This document shows, one piece after another, positions 27,097-35,969 of a stretch of 39,140 bases of DNA. The stretch spans positions 1 through 39,140 of the forward strand of contig JAGVIE010000024.1 in assembly GCA_020056225.1 (NCBI GenBank). The letters run 5' to 3'. The stretch is from Bacteroidota bacterium (GTDB taxonomy: Bacteria; Bacteroidota; Ignavibacteria; UBA10030; SZUA-254). Within the stretch, counting starts at the first letter, position 1, and each line of letters begins with the position of its first letter. The notes under the pieces were generated by a model. It saw nothing but the letters and a program-made list of their open reading frames with translations, was not told where the DNA came from and ran no database searches. The position numbers and the translations under genes are program-made.

Positions 27097-27648
27097 TTAT
27101 TCCAATTCCTCCGACCGCCAGCCTTTTGCGGTACCGAGGTTTAATGCATGGAGAAGTTTTTCTGTAAATGCCCGGACGTATTCATCTGCAGTCTTCGGAA
27201 TAAAATAAAGCGGCGGCGAGATCGGCATGATGATGACACCGTTGAGTGAAAGTTTTGCGCATTGTTCCAACGTGATTGTTGAAAGCGGCGTCTCCCGCAC
27301 GCAAAGAATAAGTTTGTACCGTTCCTTCAATGCTACCTGCGCAGTACGCGTTATGAGTGTATCTCCAATTCCCGAGGCAATCTTTCCGAGCGTAGACGTT
27401 GAACAAGGAAGTATCACAAATGCATCGAACTTATTTGAGCCGGAAGCAGTTGGCGCTGTAAGATCGTCATTTGAAAATTCCCGCTTGACGTATTGCTGCA
27501 AATCTTTCTCAGCCATTTTCATCTCATCGTTCAACAACACTTTTCCCCATTTACTGACGATGAGAAATTTATCTGCATGGCATTGTTTTAAAAAATCTAC
27601 CGCATATACAGCGCCGGACGAACCGGTTATTCCGACAATAATTTTCAT
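27097..27648 (-). CDS. mqnM: UbiX-family flavin prenyltransferase of the menaquinone pathway
   Basis: At 183 residues it matches UbiX, which attaches a dimethylallyl group to FMN to form the prFMN cofactor of UbiD enzymes. The FMN-binding start MKIIVGITGSSGAVYAVDFL, the ILPCSTSTLGKIASGIGDTLITRTAQVALKER core and the LILCVRETPLS motif are all present. The start codon overlaps the end of mqnP by 4 bp and the stop is 3 bp before mqnL, so the three genes are translationally close and clearly one operon. Confidence 0.94.
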   Translation of the reverse strand: MKIIVGITGSSGAVYAVDFLKQCHADKFLIVSKWGKVLLNDEMKMAEKDLQQYVKREFSNDDLTAPTASGSNKFDAFVILPCSTSTLGKIASGIGDTLITRTAQVALKERYKLILCVRETPLSTITLEQCAKLSLNGVIIMPISPPLYFIPKTADEYVRAFTEKLLHALNLGTAKGWRSEELE

Positions 27649-28493
27649 TTCAGAATCGCTCCAACGATTATCATACCGAAAACCGTAAATCCGAGCCAGG
27701 CATTAATTTTAAAAAAAGCAAGATCAACATTTGCCGCCTTAATCCGTTCAATCCACAGTAATACACCAGCAATAAGAAGAAAGGGGAGTGCGTACCATGT
27801 ATGAATCGAGACAAAAAAGAGTGACGCGAGAGCGATAAAACCGATCAGATGAAAAAGGGCGGAATACCGGAGCGCTTTGTTTCTCCCGAACCTCGAAACG
27901 AACGAGTACAAGTTTTCCTTCCGGTCAAATTCTTCGTCGAGTGTAGCGTAAATAATATCGAAGCCGGCACCCCACATAATTGTGAACAAGCATAGAAGCA
28001 CGGCAGGAAGAAGATTCCCGAAGGATGGAGATACGGCAAACCACCCGCCGAGCGGCGCCATCGACATTCCAAGACCTACACCAAAGTGGGCAAGGACAGT
28101 AAACCGCTTCATGTAAGGATAGACAATGAAAATGATAAGAGGAATTGGAGATAGCAACAAACAGAATGCAGATAAGAAAACGGCAGAGCTGAAATATAAC
28201 ATGCATCCTGCAATAAGAACAAATACTGCTTCACGCAGATTCATTCTTCCGCTTGGAAGTTCACGCTGGGCGGTTCGGGGATTCCGGAAATCGATCTCAC
28301 GATCTATTATTCGGTTCAATGCAAAGGCAATTGTACGCGCGCCGACAGCGGCGGTAAAAACCAAAACTAATAACTCAACCGATGGCGTTTGACGCAGACC
28401 TAAAAAAACGCCGCCATAAATTAACGGAAGAGTAAAAAGAGTATGTTCAATTTTAACAAAACGAAGAAATTTTCGCAAGAACGGGCTTTCCAA
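27645..28493 (-). CDS. mqnP: UbiA-family prenyltransferase of the menaquinone pathway
   Basis: This 282-residue membrane protein has about eight helices and both aspartate-rich motifs of UbiA enzymes, NRIIDREIDFRNPRT (Asn60, Asp64, Asp68) and ATLDEEFDRKENLYS (about residues 178-192). It prenylates 1,4-dihydroxy-6-naphthoate or its precursor at the membrane. The frame begins at TTG 28493, immediately after an in-frame TAA, and no in-frame ATG exists in the N-terminal region, so TTG is the likely start. It is the first gene of the minus-strand cluster, divergent from the PpiC operon. Confidence 0.92.
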   Translation of the reverse strand: MESPFLRKFLRFVKIEHTLFTLPLIYGGVFLGLRQTPSVELLVLVFTAAVGARTIAFALNRIIDREIDFRNPRTAQRELPSGRMNLREAVFVLIAGCMLYFSSAVFLSAFCLLLSPIPLIIFIVYPYMKRFTVLAHFGVGLGMSMAPLGGWFAVSPSFGNLLPAVLLCLFTIMWGAGFDIIYATLDEEFDRKENLYSFVSRFGRNKALRYSALFHLIGFIALASLFFVSIHTWYALPFLLIAGVLLWIERIKAANVDLAFFKINAWLGFTVFGMIIVGAILK

Positions 28494-28511
28494 TTATGTT
28501 TTTGGTTAAAA

Positions 28512-28540
28512 AATATAGACAAAAATAGAATTTGAAGCAA
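28512..28540 (-). promoter_or_regulatory. Candidate promoter for the mqnP-M-L-EA-C operon
   Basis: Read on the minus strand, TTGCTT (28540-28535) is followed after 17 bp by TATATT (28517-28512), a 5-of-6 match to the -10 box. Transcription would start about 12 nt before the TTG start of mqnP. The -35 match is weak. Confidence 0.35.
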
Positions 28541-28572
28541 GGCACGGTTCTATTCTACAGAGTTCGTATCTT

Positions 28573-28601
28573 TTGATTATTTCCCAAAATTTGGTTATAA
28601 T
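28573..28601 (+). promoter_or_regulatory. Candidate sigma70-like promoter for the PpiC-MoxR operon
   Basis: TTGATT (28573-28578) and a perfect TATAAT (28596-28601) are separated by exactly 17 bp. The predicted start near 28608 gives a leader of about 50 nt before the ATG at 28660. This is the best promoter-like match noticed in the window. Confidence 0.5.
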
Positions 28602-28659
28602 TCAAGTTCAAAATCTCAATAAACCCAACCGTAATACTGCAAACGAAAGGATTATTCAC

Positions 28660-30681
28660 ATGAAAGCTGTACTCGGGACCGTATTATCCCTATCAATCAT
28701 CGCTTTATTTATTGGGGGATGCTCTCCTAAAGCGAGCGATATTATCGTACTTGAAGTTGGACCTGCTAAAGTCAGTCTTGCCGATTATGAGAATTTCTAT
28801 ACGCGCAATAGCGGCAACTGGGAAACAGCGCGGAATACTTCTATGGAAGAAAGAGAACATTTTTTAGATTTACTGACAAACTATAAGTTAAAATTGCAGG
28901 ATGCTGTTGACCGTAATTTGGCTAATGATTCTGATGTCGTTAAGGAAATAGCCGAGTACCGGGCGAGCCTTGCTTCTACTTACATGATAGAAAAAGATGT
29001 TACAGAAGCAGGCATCCAGGATTTATACGATCACAGAAAAGAGGAATTTCGCGCCCAGCATATATTATTGAAATTATCTCCGACAGCATCGCCGGAAGAA
29101 ACATTAAAAGCTTACACAAAAGCTATGGATATTATACGCCGGGCGAAAGCCGGCGAAAATTATGATTCGCTTGCAGTTCAAAACTCCGATGATCCTTCAG
29201 CAAAAGTAAATTATGGAGATATATACTTTTTTACCGGCGGGCAAATGGTGCCACAGTTTGAAGTCGCGGCGTTTGAATTAATGAAGGGTGAGGTTAGCCC
29301 GGTTCCCGCAAAGTCGACTTTCGGATATCATATCATTAAAATAACAGACCGTCAACCTGCACGAGGTTCTATAAAAGTCAGCCATATTATGGCGCGCTTT
29401 AAAAACCCAACTCCGGATTCTGCAGATACAGCAGCCGCGCTTTTACGCATCAAGGGAATTCAGGATAGCCTGAAGAGCGGTGTGGAATTTCATAAACTTG
29501 CCGTAAAACTCTCTGAAGATGGCGGAAGCGCACCGCAGGGCGGCGATCTTGGCTGGTTCGAGCGAAGACGGTTCGTTCAGCCTTTTGACGAAGCCGCATT
29601 CAAATTGAAGGTTGGAGAGGTTTCAGGTATTATCCGCACTCCGTATGGATATCATTTAATATTCTGCGACAGCATCAAACCATTTCCACCCATCTCGGAT
29701 TCTAAATATCGCGATGAGTTGAAAAAAGTATATTCACAACACAAATACAACGAAGACTACGACGCATATATTGTAAAACTAAAGGCGGATTATAAGTATT
29801 CATTCAATGAAAAAACCTTCGAGGAATTTGTCGCAAATCTTGATTCATCGAAATCGACTTATGACAGCGCTTGGTCAAGTTCAGTGCCGCCGGAGATTCT
29901 GCAACAACCGCTTATAATAATCAACAACCGGCAATTTTCAGTCGATACAATCGTTGTTGTTCTTGGAAGCCGCCCCGAATATCAGAATACGCCTTTAAGA
30001 TTAAGCGAGTTAAGAAAACGAGCAGATCAAATCGCAAACGCATTCCTGCTCGATGTCAAATCGGTTGGATTGGAACAGCGCTCTCCCGAATTCGCAGCTT
30101 TAATGAAGGAGTATACCGATGGAATCATACTATATAAAGCAGAGCAGTTGGAGGTTTGGGGAAAAACCACAGTTTCAGATAGTGCGCTGAAAGAATTCCA
30201 TAATCAGAATACGGGGAAATTTGTTTTCCCGGATCGTGTGAATATCGGTGTTCTCGTTTTTGACACAGATACACTCGCCGCGCTCGTTTACGATTCTCTG
30301 CAGCACGGCGCCGATTTTGCGGAATTGATAACACGATATAAAGAAATGCCACCACCGAAATCAAAAGATGGATCTCGCGGTCTTCAGCCAGTAAATACCG
30401 ATACCCTGACTAAGGCAGCGTGGACGCTATCTATCGGTCAGATATCCGATCCTATCCGTACCGAGGAAGGAATGTCGGCAATTGTTAAACTTACCGCAAA
30501 AGAATCCGCACGCCAGAAGACTTTTGAAGAAGCAGGAGCTGAGATATCGAATGCATATCAGGACTATACTTCAAAGTTACTCGAACATCAATGGCTTGAA
30601 CGTATAAAACAAACTCATCCTGTTAAACAATACAGGGAAATGCTTTCGAAGGCGTTTGCTTCGCCTCCGCCGAATAAATGA
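28660..30681 (+). CDS. Lipoprotein with three parvulin (PpiC/SurA-type) PPIase repeats
   Basis: Started at ATG 28660, the protein has 673 residues and a lipoprotein signal, MKAVLGTVLSLSIIALFIGGC, with Cys21 as the lipidation site; the longer open frame upstream would bury this signal. Parvulin domains are visible at about 128-225 (FRAQHILLKLS...FGYHIIKI) and 238-335 (KVSHIMARF...YGYHLIF), and a weaker third at about 524-620. The family catalyses prolyl isomerisation and acts as chaperone for outer-membrane proteins in the periplasm. It is the first of three consecutive PPIase-type genes and overlaps the next by 4 bp. Confidence 0.88.
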   Translation: MKAVLGTVLSLSIIALFIGGCSPKASDIIVLEVGPAKVSLADYENFYTRNSGNWETARNTSMEEREHFLDLLTNYKLKLQDAVDRNLANDSDVVKEIAEYRASLASTYMIEKDVTEAGIQDLYDHRKEEFRAQHILLKLSPTASPEETLKAYTKAMDIIRRAKAGENYDSLAVQNSDDPSAKVNYGDIYFFTGGQMVPQFEVAAFELMKGEVSPVPAKSTFGYHIIKITDRQPARGSIKVSHIMARFKNPTPDSADTAAALLRIKGIQDSLKSGVEFHKLAVKLSEDGGSAPQGGDLGWFERRRFVQPFDEAAFKLKVGEVSGIIRTPYGYHLIFCDSIKPFPPISDSKYRDELKKVYSQHKYNEDYDAYIVKLKADYKYSFNEKTFEEFVANLDSSKSTYDSAWSSSVPPEILQQPLIIINNRQFSVDTIVVVLGSRPEYQNTPLRLSELRKRADQIANAFLLDVKSVGLEQRSPEFAALMKEYTDGIILYKAEQLEVWGKTTVSDSALKEFHNQNTGKFVFPDRVNIGVLVFDTDTLAALVYDSLQHGADFAELITRYKEMPPPKSKDGSRGLQPVNTDTLTKAAWTLSIGQISDPIRTEEGMSAIVKLTAKESARQKTFEEAGAEISNAYQDYTSKLLEHQWLERIKQTHPVKQYREMLSKAFASPPPNK

Positions 30682-31499
30682 AAAACATAATTCTTATTTT
30701 AACATTCTTATTTTCGGTGTTGCTGGCAGGCGGTTGCCGGAAGCACCCGGACGGGAAAATAATTGCCAGAGTCGGCGAGACTACCCTGACATTTGAAGAT
30801 GCCTTGGCGCACATTGATACTTCCCGAAAGCCGGTTGACGATCAGGTTAAAAGATACATCGCGCAGTGGGTGAACGACGAACTGATTAATCAGGAAGCCG
30901 CGCGGAAAGGAATTGAGAGTGATCAGCAATTTCAAATTCGCGTCAGGGAGGCAAGCAGAATTCTTGCTAACCAGTACTTTCTCGAACAGTATATCTATTC
31001 CGACACAACCGGTATCGATGAAAAATTGATGCAGGATTATTTTAGAATCCACCGGGAAGAATTTATTGTTCAGGAAGATGTAATCAAGATGAATGTAATT
31101 ACATTTACCACGCGTGAGAAAGCGAGTTTGTTTGCCGCGTCGGTTTTGCGGGGGACTCTGTGGTCTAACGCTGTAAACTCTTTTCTGGAGGATACATCGA
31201 CCGGAGTTGTTTCAAATTCCTCCGGTAAGTATACTACCCAACGCACTCTCTTCCCGTCGGAACTTTGGAAGGTTGCATCAACTTTGAGCGTAAAAGAAGT
31301 CTCGTTTCCGATAAAGACCTCAATGGGATATACAGTTATTCAAGCACTATCCAACATTAAAAAGGGCGATCCGGCGGAATATTCGCTAGTTCAGGATATG
31401 GTGCGTCAGCGCTATATCATTGAACAACGGCGATCGCGTTATAATGAACTTTTAGAAAATTTGCATAAAAGATATAAAGTTGAAATATTATATAATTAG
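30678..31499 (+). CDS. SurA/PpiC-like lipoprotein with degenerate parvulin domain
   Basis: This 273-residue protein begins with a lipoprotein signal (LFSVLLAGGC, Cys20). A SurA-type N-terminal helical segment follows (VGETTLTFEDALAHI, then VNDELINQEAARKG), and a parvulin-like fold is suggested at about 134-235 (VIKMNVITF...MGYTVIQAL). The usual catalytic-pocket sequence HILLK is replaced by MNVITF, so it may be a chaperone without isomerase activity. It overlaps the preceding gene by 4 bp (ATGA), so the two are translationally coupled. Confidence 0.78.
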   Translation: MKNIILILTFLFSVLLAGGCRKHPDGKIIARVGETTLTFEDALAHIDTSRKPVDDQVKRYIAQWVNDELINQEAARKGIESDQQFQIRVREASRILANQYFLEQYIYSDTTGIDEKLMQDYFRIHREEFIVQEDVIKMNVITFTTREKASLFAASVLRGTLWSNAVNSFLEDTSTGVVSNSSGKYTTQRTLFPSELWKVASTLSVKEVSFPIKTSMGYTVIQALSNIKKGDPAEYSLVQDMVRQRYIIEQRRSRYNELLENLHKRYKVEILYN

Positions 31500-31524
31500 A
31501 CTATGATCTCAAATAGAAATTTAA

Positions 31525-32817
31525 ATGGCTGCCATGAAAAACAATAAAACGCTCTTATTTCTTTTATTCCTTATTTGTTATGCGCCACGGCTTATTGCGC
31601 AACAACAGATTGTCGACGGTATCGTTGCGGTTGTAGGCAAAGAACCAATACTTCTTTCAGACCTCAACGCACAAGTAGAGTTGTATACTTTTACAAACCG
31701 CGCCGACCCGAATACACCGGGATTAAAAAAACAAGTTCTCGATGCACTGATAAACGAGAAGCTGATCCTTTCAAAAGCACTTGAGGATACCACTATCACC
31801 GTATCGGAAGACGAGGTGAACAGCGAATTAGACGCGCAAATTGCGCAACGCATTCAGCAGCTTGGCTCCGAGAAACGTGTCGAGGAAGCTTTCGGTATGC
31901 CGATCAGCAAATTAAGACGGGAATATCGGGACGGAATGCGAAAACAAATACTTGCGGCTAAATGGTGGGAAGCGAAAAAAATCCTGATTAATGTCTCTCG
32001 CCGTGAAGTTGAAGATTTTTTTGATCAATTTAAAGATAGTCTTCCCCGCGTTCCCGAAGAATTAGAATTATACCATATATTCATTATTCCGAAGACGAGC
32101 GGAATTGCAAAGACACAGCTCAAAGAGCAAGCCCAAAAAATATTAGACTCAATTAAAGCCGGAGGTGATTTCGCCGATTTCGCCAGAAGGTATTCGGACG
32201 ATATCGGGACAAAAACTTCGGACGGCGATTTGGGATTTGTCAGACGAGGCGAATTTTTTGCCGAATTCGAAGAAGCGGTTTTTTCTCTCAAAGAAAAACA
32301 ACTATCCGAAGCCGTAGAAACACCGCTGGGATATCATCTCATCCAATTGATTGAACGCCGCGGTGAGCAGGTTCATCCACGTCATATTCTTTTCAGATTT
32401 AAGCGCGATGTATCAGAGACTGACTCTGCGATTGCGTTTCTCAAGATTTTAAAGGACAGCGCATCCCAGGGCACCAATTTTTCTGATCTTGCCAAAAGAC
32501 ATTCTGAAGATAAAGAATCGGCATTACTCGGCGGTTTTTTGGGGCAACTTCCCGTTACACAGTTCGAGAAAAATGTTCTTGATGCAATCAAAGATTTGAA
32601 GAACGGAGAAATAAGTAACCCCATGGAAATTACTGCCGGAAAAAACAAAGGCTATCAAATTATTTATCTCAAGAAGAGAATCCCCGAACATTCTATGAGC
32701 CTTTCCGACGACTGGAACCGGATGGGACAGCTTGCGGCTTCTTTTAAGAGGAATAATGAATATCAAAATTGGATGAAACGGCTGCGCTCAGAAATTTATT
32801 GGGATGTACGATTATAA
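31525..32817 (+). CDS. SurA-like periplasmic peptidyl-prolyl isomerase/chaperone
   Basis: This 430-residue protein has a signal peptide ending near LIAQQQ (about residue 26), the SurA N-terminal domain IVDGIVAVVGKEPILLSDLNAQ and two parvulin domains starting at about 179 (LELYHIFIIPK...LGYHLIQLIE) and 282 (VHPRHILFRFK...). This is the layout of SurA, which escorts beta-barrel proteins to the BAM machinery. There is no lipobox, so it should be soluble, unlike its two upstream neighbours. ATG 31525 is given; ATG 31534 (MKNNKTLL) is equally plausible. It starts 25 bp after the previous gene. Confidence 0.9.
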   Translation: MAAMKNNKTLLFLLFLICYAPRLIAQQQIVDGIVAVVGKEPILLSDLNAQVELYTFTNRADPNTPGLKKQVLDALINEKLILSKALEDTTITVSEDEVNSELDAQIAQRIQQLGSEKRVEEAFGMPISKLRREYRDGMRKQILAAKWWEAKKILINVSRREVEDFFDQFKDSLPRVPEELELYHIFIIPKTSGIAKTQLKEQAQKILDSIKAGGDFADFARRYSDDIGTKTSDGDLGFVRRGEFFAEFEEAVFSLKEKQLSEAVETPLGYHLIQLIERRGEQVHPRHILFRFKRDVSETDSAIAFLKILKDSASQGTNFSDLAKRHSEDKESALLGGFLGQLPVTQFEKNVLDAIKDLKNGEISNPMEITAGKNKGYQIIYLKKRIPEHSMSLSDDWNRMGQLAASFKRNNEYQNWMKRLRSEIYWDVRL

Positions 32818-32832
32818 ACACAGGAATCTAAC

Positions 32833-33837
32833 GTGGAAAATATACTGAATATAAAAAACTTAAACGATGTTGATGCCGTAAAATCTCTTCAGGCGAACTT
32901 CGCCGCCATCAAATCCGAGATCGCCAAAGTTATTATCGGTCAGGATGAGATAGTAGAGCAATTGTTAATTTCTCTTCTCGCGCGCGGGCATTGCCTGCTT
33001 ATCGGCGTGCCGGGACTGGCAAAAACTCTCCTAATTAAAACGCTCGCGGAAGTGTTGGATTTAAAATTCAGCCGCATCCAGTTTACGCCGGATTTAATGC
33101 CCAGCGACATCACGGGAACGGAAATAATTGAAGACAATCGTATAACCGGCAGTAAATCGTTTAAATTTATTCATGGTCCTGTCTTTGCCAATATTCTTCT
33201 TGCCGATGAAATCAACAGGACCCCGCCCAAAACTCAAGCCGCGCTTCTCGAAGCGATGCAGGAACACCATGTAACTGCCGCAGGTCAAAAATACATACTT
33301 GAAGAACCATTCTTCGTTCTTGCGACTCAAAACCCGATCGAACAGGAAGGAACATACCCGCTTCCCGAAGCTCAATTAGACCGTTTCATGTTTAATCTCT
33401 GGCTCGAGTATCCATCCGAGAAAGAAGAATTGGAAATCGTGAAATCCACTACAAGCATGTATGTTGCTTCACTGAACCGTATTCTGGGAAAAGAAGAAAT
33501 ACTTTTTTATCAGGATTTGGTACGTCGCGTGCCCGTTGCAGATAATGTTATTTCTTTTGCCGTCAATCTGGTGACCAGAACAAGACCAAAATTTGCAAGT
33601 TCCCCGCAATTCATTAAAGATTGGTTAAGCTGGGGCGCCGGACCGCGCGCTTCACAATATTTGATTTTAGGAGCGAAAACACGCGCAGTACTGGAAGGAC
33701 GGCATTCCCCCGATATAGACGACGTTCGGAAAGTAGTCGGACCCGTATTACGGCATCGCATAGTTCCCAATTTCAACGCTGAAGCTGATGGGGTAAGTAC
33801 AATTCAAATCGTCGAGAAACTTCTCGCAACCATATAA
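32833..33837 (+). CDS. MoxR-family AAA+ ATPase
   Basis: This 334-residue cytoplasmic ATPase has Walker A GVPGLAKT (residues 58-65), Walker B LLADEINRTPPKTQ (Asp125, Glu126) and ATQNPIEQEGTYPLPEAQLDRF, the MoxR sensor-1/arginine region. MoxR ATPases act as chaperones for metal or cofactor insertion and usually partner with VWA proteins. The start is GTG at 32833, 15 bp after the PPIase stop; no in-frame ATG precedes the conserved N-terminal helix. A VWA protein lies two genes downstream, with a subtilase between them. Confidence 0.93.
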   Translation: MENILNIKNLNDVDAVKSLQANFAAIKSEIAKVIIGQDEIVEQLLISLLARGHCLLIGVPGLAKTLLIKTLAEVLDLKFSRIQFTPDLMPSDITGTEIIEDNRITGSKSFKFIHGPVFANILLADEINRTPPKTQAALLEAMQEHHVTAAGQKYILEEPFFVLATQNPIEQEGTYPLPEAQLDRFMFNLWLEYPSEKEELEIVKSTTSMYVASLNRILGKEEILFYQDLVRRVPVADNVISFAVNLVTRTRPKFASSPQFIKDWLSWGAGPRASQYLILGAKTRAVLEGRHSPDIDDVRKVVGPVLRHRIVPNFNAEADGVSTIQIVEKLLATI

Positions 33838-33853
33838 ACGAATTAATATTATC

Positions 33854-35965
33854 ATGAAGACAACCAGGAATATTATCTGTTTGATATTATTTTTGTTGAA
33901 CTCTTCAGTACAGCTTTCATATTCACAATCTGTAAAAAAATACTGGGTCTTCTTTACAGATAAAGGTTCTCCTCTCCCGTCTTCGGGATTATTACCTAAG
34001 AACAGTATCCATTATGAAGAAGCGCTGAAGTATGTCGGTTCGCGTGCACTCGAACGGCGGGCGAAGATTCGTTCAGCCGATGACCTGATAGACGCCGCCG
34101 ATCTTCCGGTAAACGAATCGTATATACTGCAAATTCAAAATCTTGGGGGAATCCTCGTTCAGCGAAGCCGATGGATGAATGCGGCTAGTTTTTATATCCA
34201 ACCGGATTTTATTTCTGCCGTTGATAAGTTGAGGTTTGTAAAAAACATACAGCCGGTAATAAATTTTAGAGACAAGAGAAAAACTGAAATATCTTTTTCT
34301 TCTATTCAATCATTCAGCAAGTTAGGAGTTTTTGATTATGGTCAGTCTCTCGCGCAGTTGCAGATGATTAACATTCCCGTGCTTCACAATTTAGGGATTA
34401 CCGGAAAAGGCGTTCTGATCGGGATGCTTGATTCAGGTTTCCGGTGGAAGGAACACGAAGCGCTTCAAACCCGGAGTATTCTTGCAGAACATGATTTCAT
34501 CTTCAACGATGATGTAACCGCGAATCAGGTTAATGATTCCAAGAATCAGGATTCGCATGGAACACTCACCTTCTCGGTTATCGGTGGTTATGAACCCGGT
34601 AAACTGATCGGTGCGGCATTTAATGCGGATTATATACTCGGCAAGACGGAATATATTCCATCTGAAACCCAACAGGAAGAAGATAACTGGGTTGCGGCAA
34701 TCGAATGGATGGAAAGTTACGGCGTCGATGTTGTTAGCAGTTCGCTGGGGTATAACGATTTTGATCCGCAGGGTCCGAGCATAGGGGATTATACATGGGA
34801 AAACGGCGACTTCGACGGGAAAACAACGATAACGGCAAAAGCGGCGGCGCGTGCGGCACGTCTTGGTGTTGTTGTATGCACTGCAATGGGAAATGAGGGC
34901 AACGATGATGGCGTCGCAGGCACGCTGTTAACGCCGGCAGATACCGATAGTATTATTTCAGTTGGGGCGGCTGCATTTAACCGTACACTCTGGTATCGCA
35001 GTTCTAAGGGTCCAACGAACGACGGCAGAACAAAACCCGATGTCGTTGCTCCGGGTGTCGGCGTTTATCATGCTACCGTTCCCGGTCCAAGTACATACGG
35101 TGCATCGTCGGGAACATCGCTTGCTACACCGCTAACGGCTGGCGTCGCAGCGCTTTTACTCTCTGCCCGTCCCGAACTAACACCTATTCAAATTCGAGAT
35201 GCATTACGCTCATCTGCCGACACAATTGATTCCTTCACGTATCCAAATCGCCCAAATAATTTTATCGGTTGGGGATTAGTAAACTCTCTCAATGCGGCAT
35301 TATCGTTTGGTCCGATATTAAGTAACGAACCGACAATAACCGTTGTATCCAATCTAAGTATTGTTTCTATTAATGTTATATCTAAGTTTGGCATTCAACC
35401 CGACAGTGTAATCCTTTTCTATGAAGTGGGATCGGAAAACACATTTTCCAGAATTCCAATGACGCTTAATGTCCCGGATATTTTTTCAACATCGGGGATA
35501 TATCGAGCCGTTATTCCTCAGCAGGAATTCGGTACCCCGATCCGGTGTCACATAGAAGCGAACGATAGCGCCGGATATACATATCAAAGCCCCGCTTCAA
35601 TTCTTGGGACACAATGGAATTTTATCTACGGCGTTCCCGGTTTAACGGATCACAAAGCCGGCCCGGCAACCCACGTACTTAATCAAAATTATCCCAATCC
35701 GTTTCATGCCTCAGCGAGCTTGCCATCCGGTCTTCTGCCGGGTTCGTTTACGATAATATCTTTTGATCTTATAAGAACGGAACATGTAATTCTCAAGGTA
35801 TACAATTTATTCGGAGAAGAGCTTGCAACATTAGCAAACGATGTCTATCCAAAAGGTTCTTATACAAGAGTTTGGGATGCCTCACATTATCCCAGCGGAG
35901 TTTATTTTTATCGGCTCCTGACACCATCATTCTCGGAAACGAGAAAAATGTTATATATCCGGTGA
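33854..35965 (+). CDS. Secreted subtilisin-like (S8) protease with T9SS sorting domain
   Basis: This 703-residue protein has a signal peptide (about residues 1-25), a propeptide-like region to about 160 and an S8 catalytic domain with Asp193 (GMLDSGF), His235 (DSHGT), oxyanion Asn347 (MGNEGN) and Ser422 (SSGTSLATP), so the site is complete. After a beta-rich region, the last 80 or so residues form a type A sorting domain for T9SS: NQNYPNPF...VILKVYNLFGEE...WDASHYPSGVYFYRL. It should cross the outer membrane by T9SS and stay attached or be released. It lies 16 bp after moxR and 4 bp before the VWA gene. Confidence 0.95.
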   Translation: MKTTRNIICLILFLLNSSVQLSYSQSVKKYWVFFTDKGSPLPSSGLLPKNSIHYEEALKYVGSRALERRAKIRSADDLIDAADLPVNESYILQIQNLGGILVQRSRWMNAASFYIQPDFISAVDKLRFVKNIQPVINFRDKRKTEISFSSIQSFSKLGVFDYGQSLAQLQMINIPVLHNLGITGKGVLIGMLDSGFRWKEHEALQTRSILAEHDFIFNDDVTANQVNDSKNQDSHGTLTFSVIGGYEPGKLIGAAFNADYILGKTEYIPSETQQEEDNWVAAIEWMESYGVDVVSSSLGYNDFDPQGPSIGDYTWENGDFDGKTTITAKAAARAARLGVVVCTAMGNEGNDDGVAGTLLTPADTDSIISVGAAAFNRTLWYRSSKGPTNDGRTKPDVVAPGVGVYHATVPGPSTYGASSGTSLATPLTAGVAALLLSARPELTPIQIRDALRSSADTIDSFTYPNRPNNFIGWGLVNSLNAALSFGPILSNEPTITVVSNLSIVSINVISKFGIQPDSVILFYEVGSENTFSRIPMTLNVPDIFSTSGIYRAVIPQQEFGTPIRCHIEANDSAGYTYQSPASILGTQWNFIYGVPGLTDHKAGPATHVLNQNYPNPFHASASLPSGLLPGSFTIISFDLIRTEHVILKVYNLFGEELATLANDVYPKGSYTRVWDASHYPSGVYFYRLLTPSFSETRKMLYIR

Positions 35966-35969
35966 AGCC

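Noticed and set aside
28573-28659. N-terminal extension of the first PpiC lipoprotein
   Set aside because: It would place 29 polar residues before the lipoprotein signal and overlaps the candidate promoter.
35722-35757. CCGG-rich stretch in the sorting domain of the subtilase, as a possible further repeat insertion
   Set aside because: It is not a perfect palindrome and does not match the TCCGYCNNNGRCGGA unit, so it was left as ordinary coding sequence.
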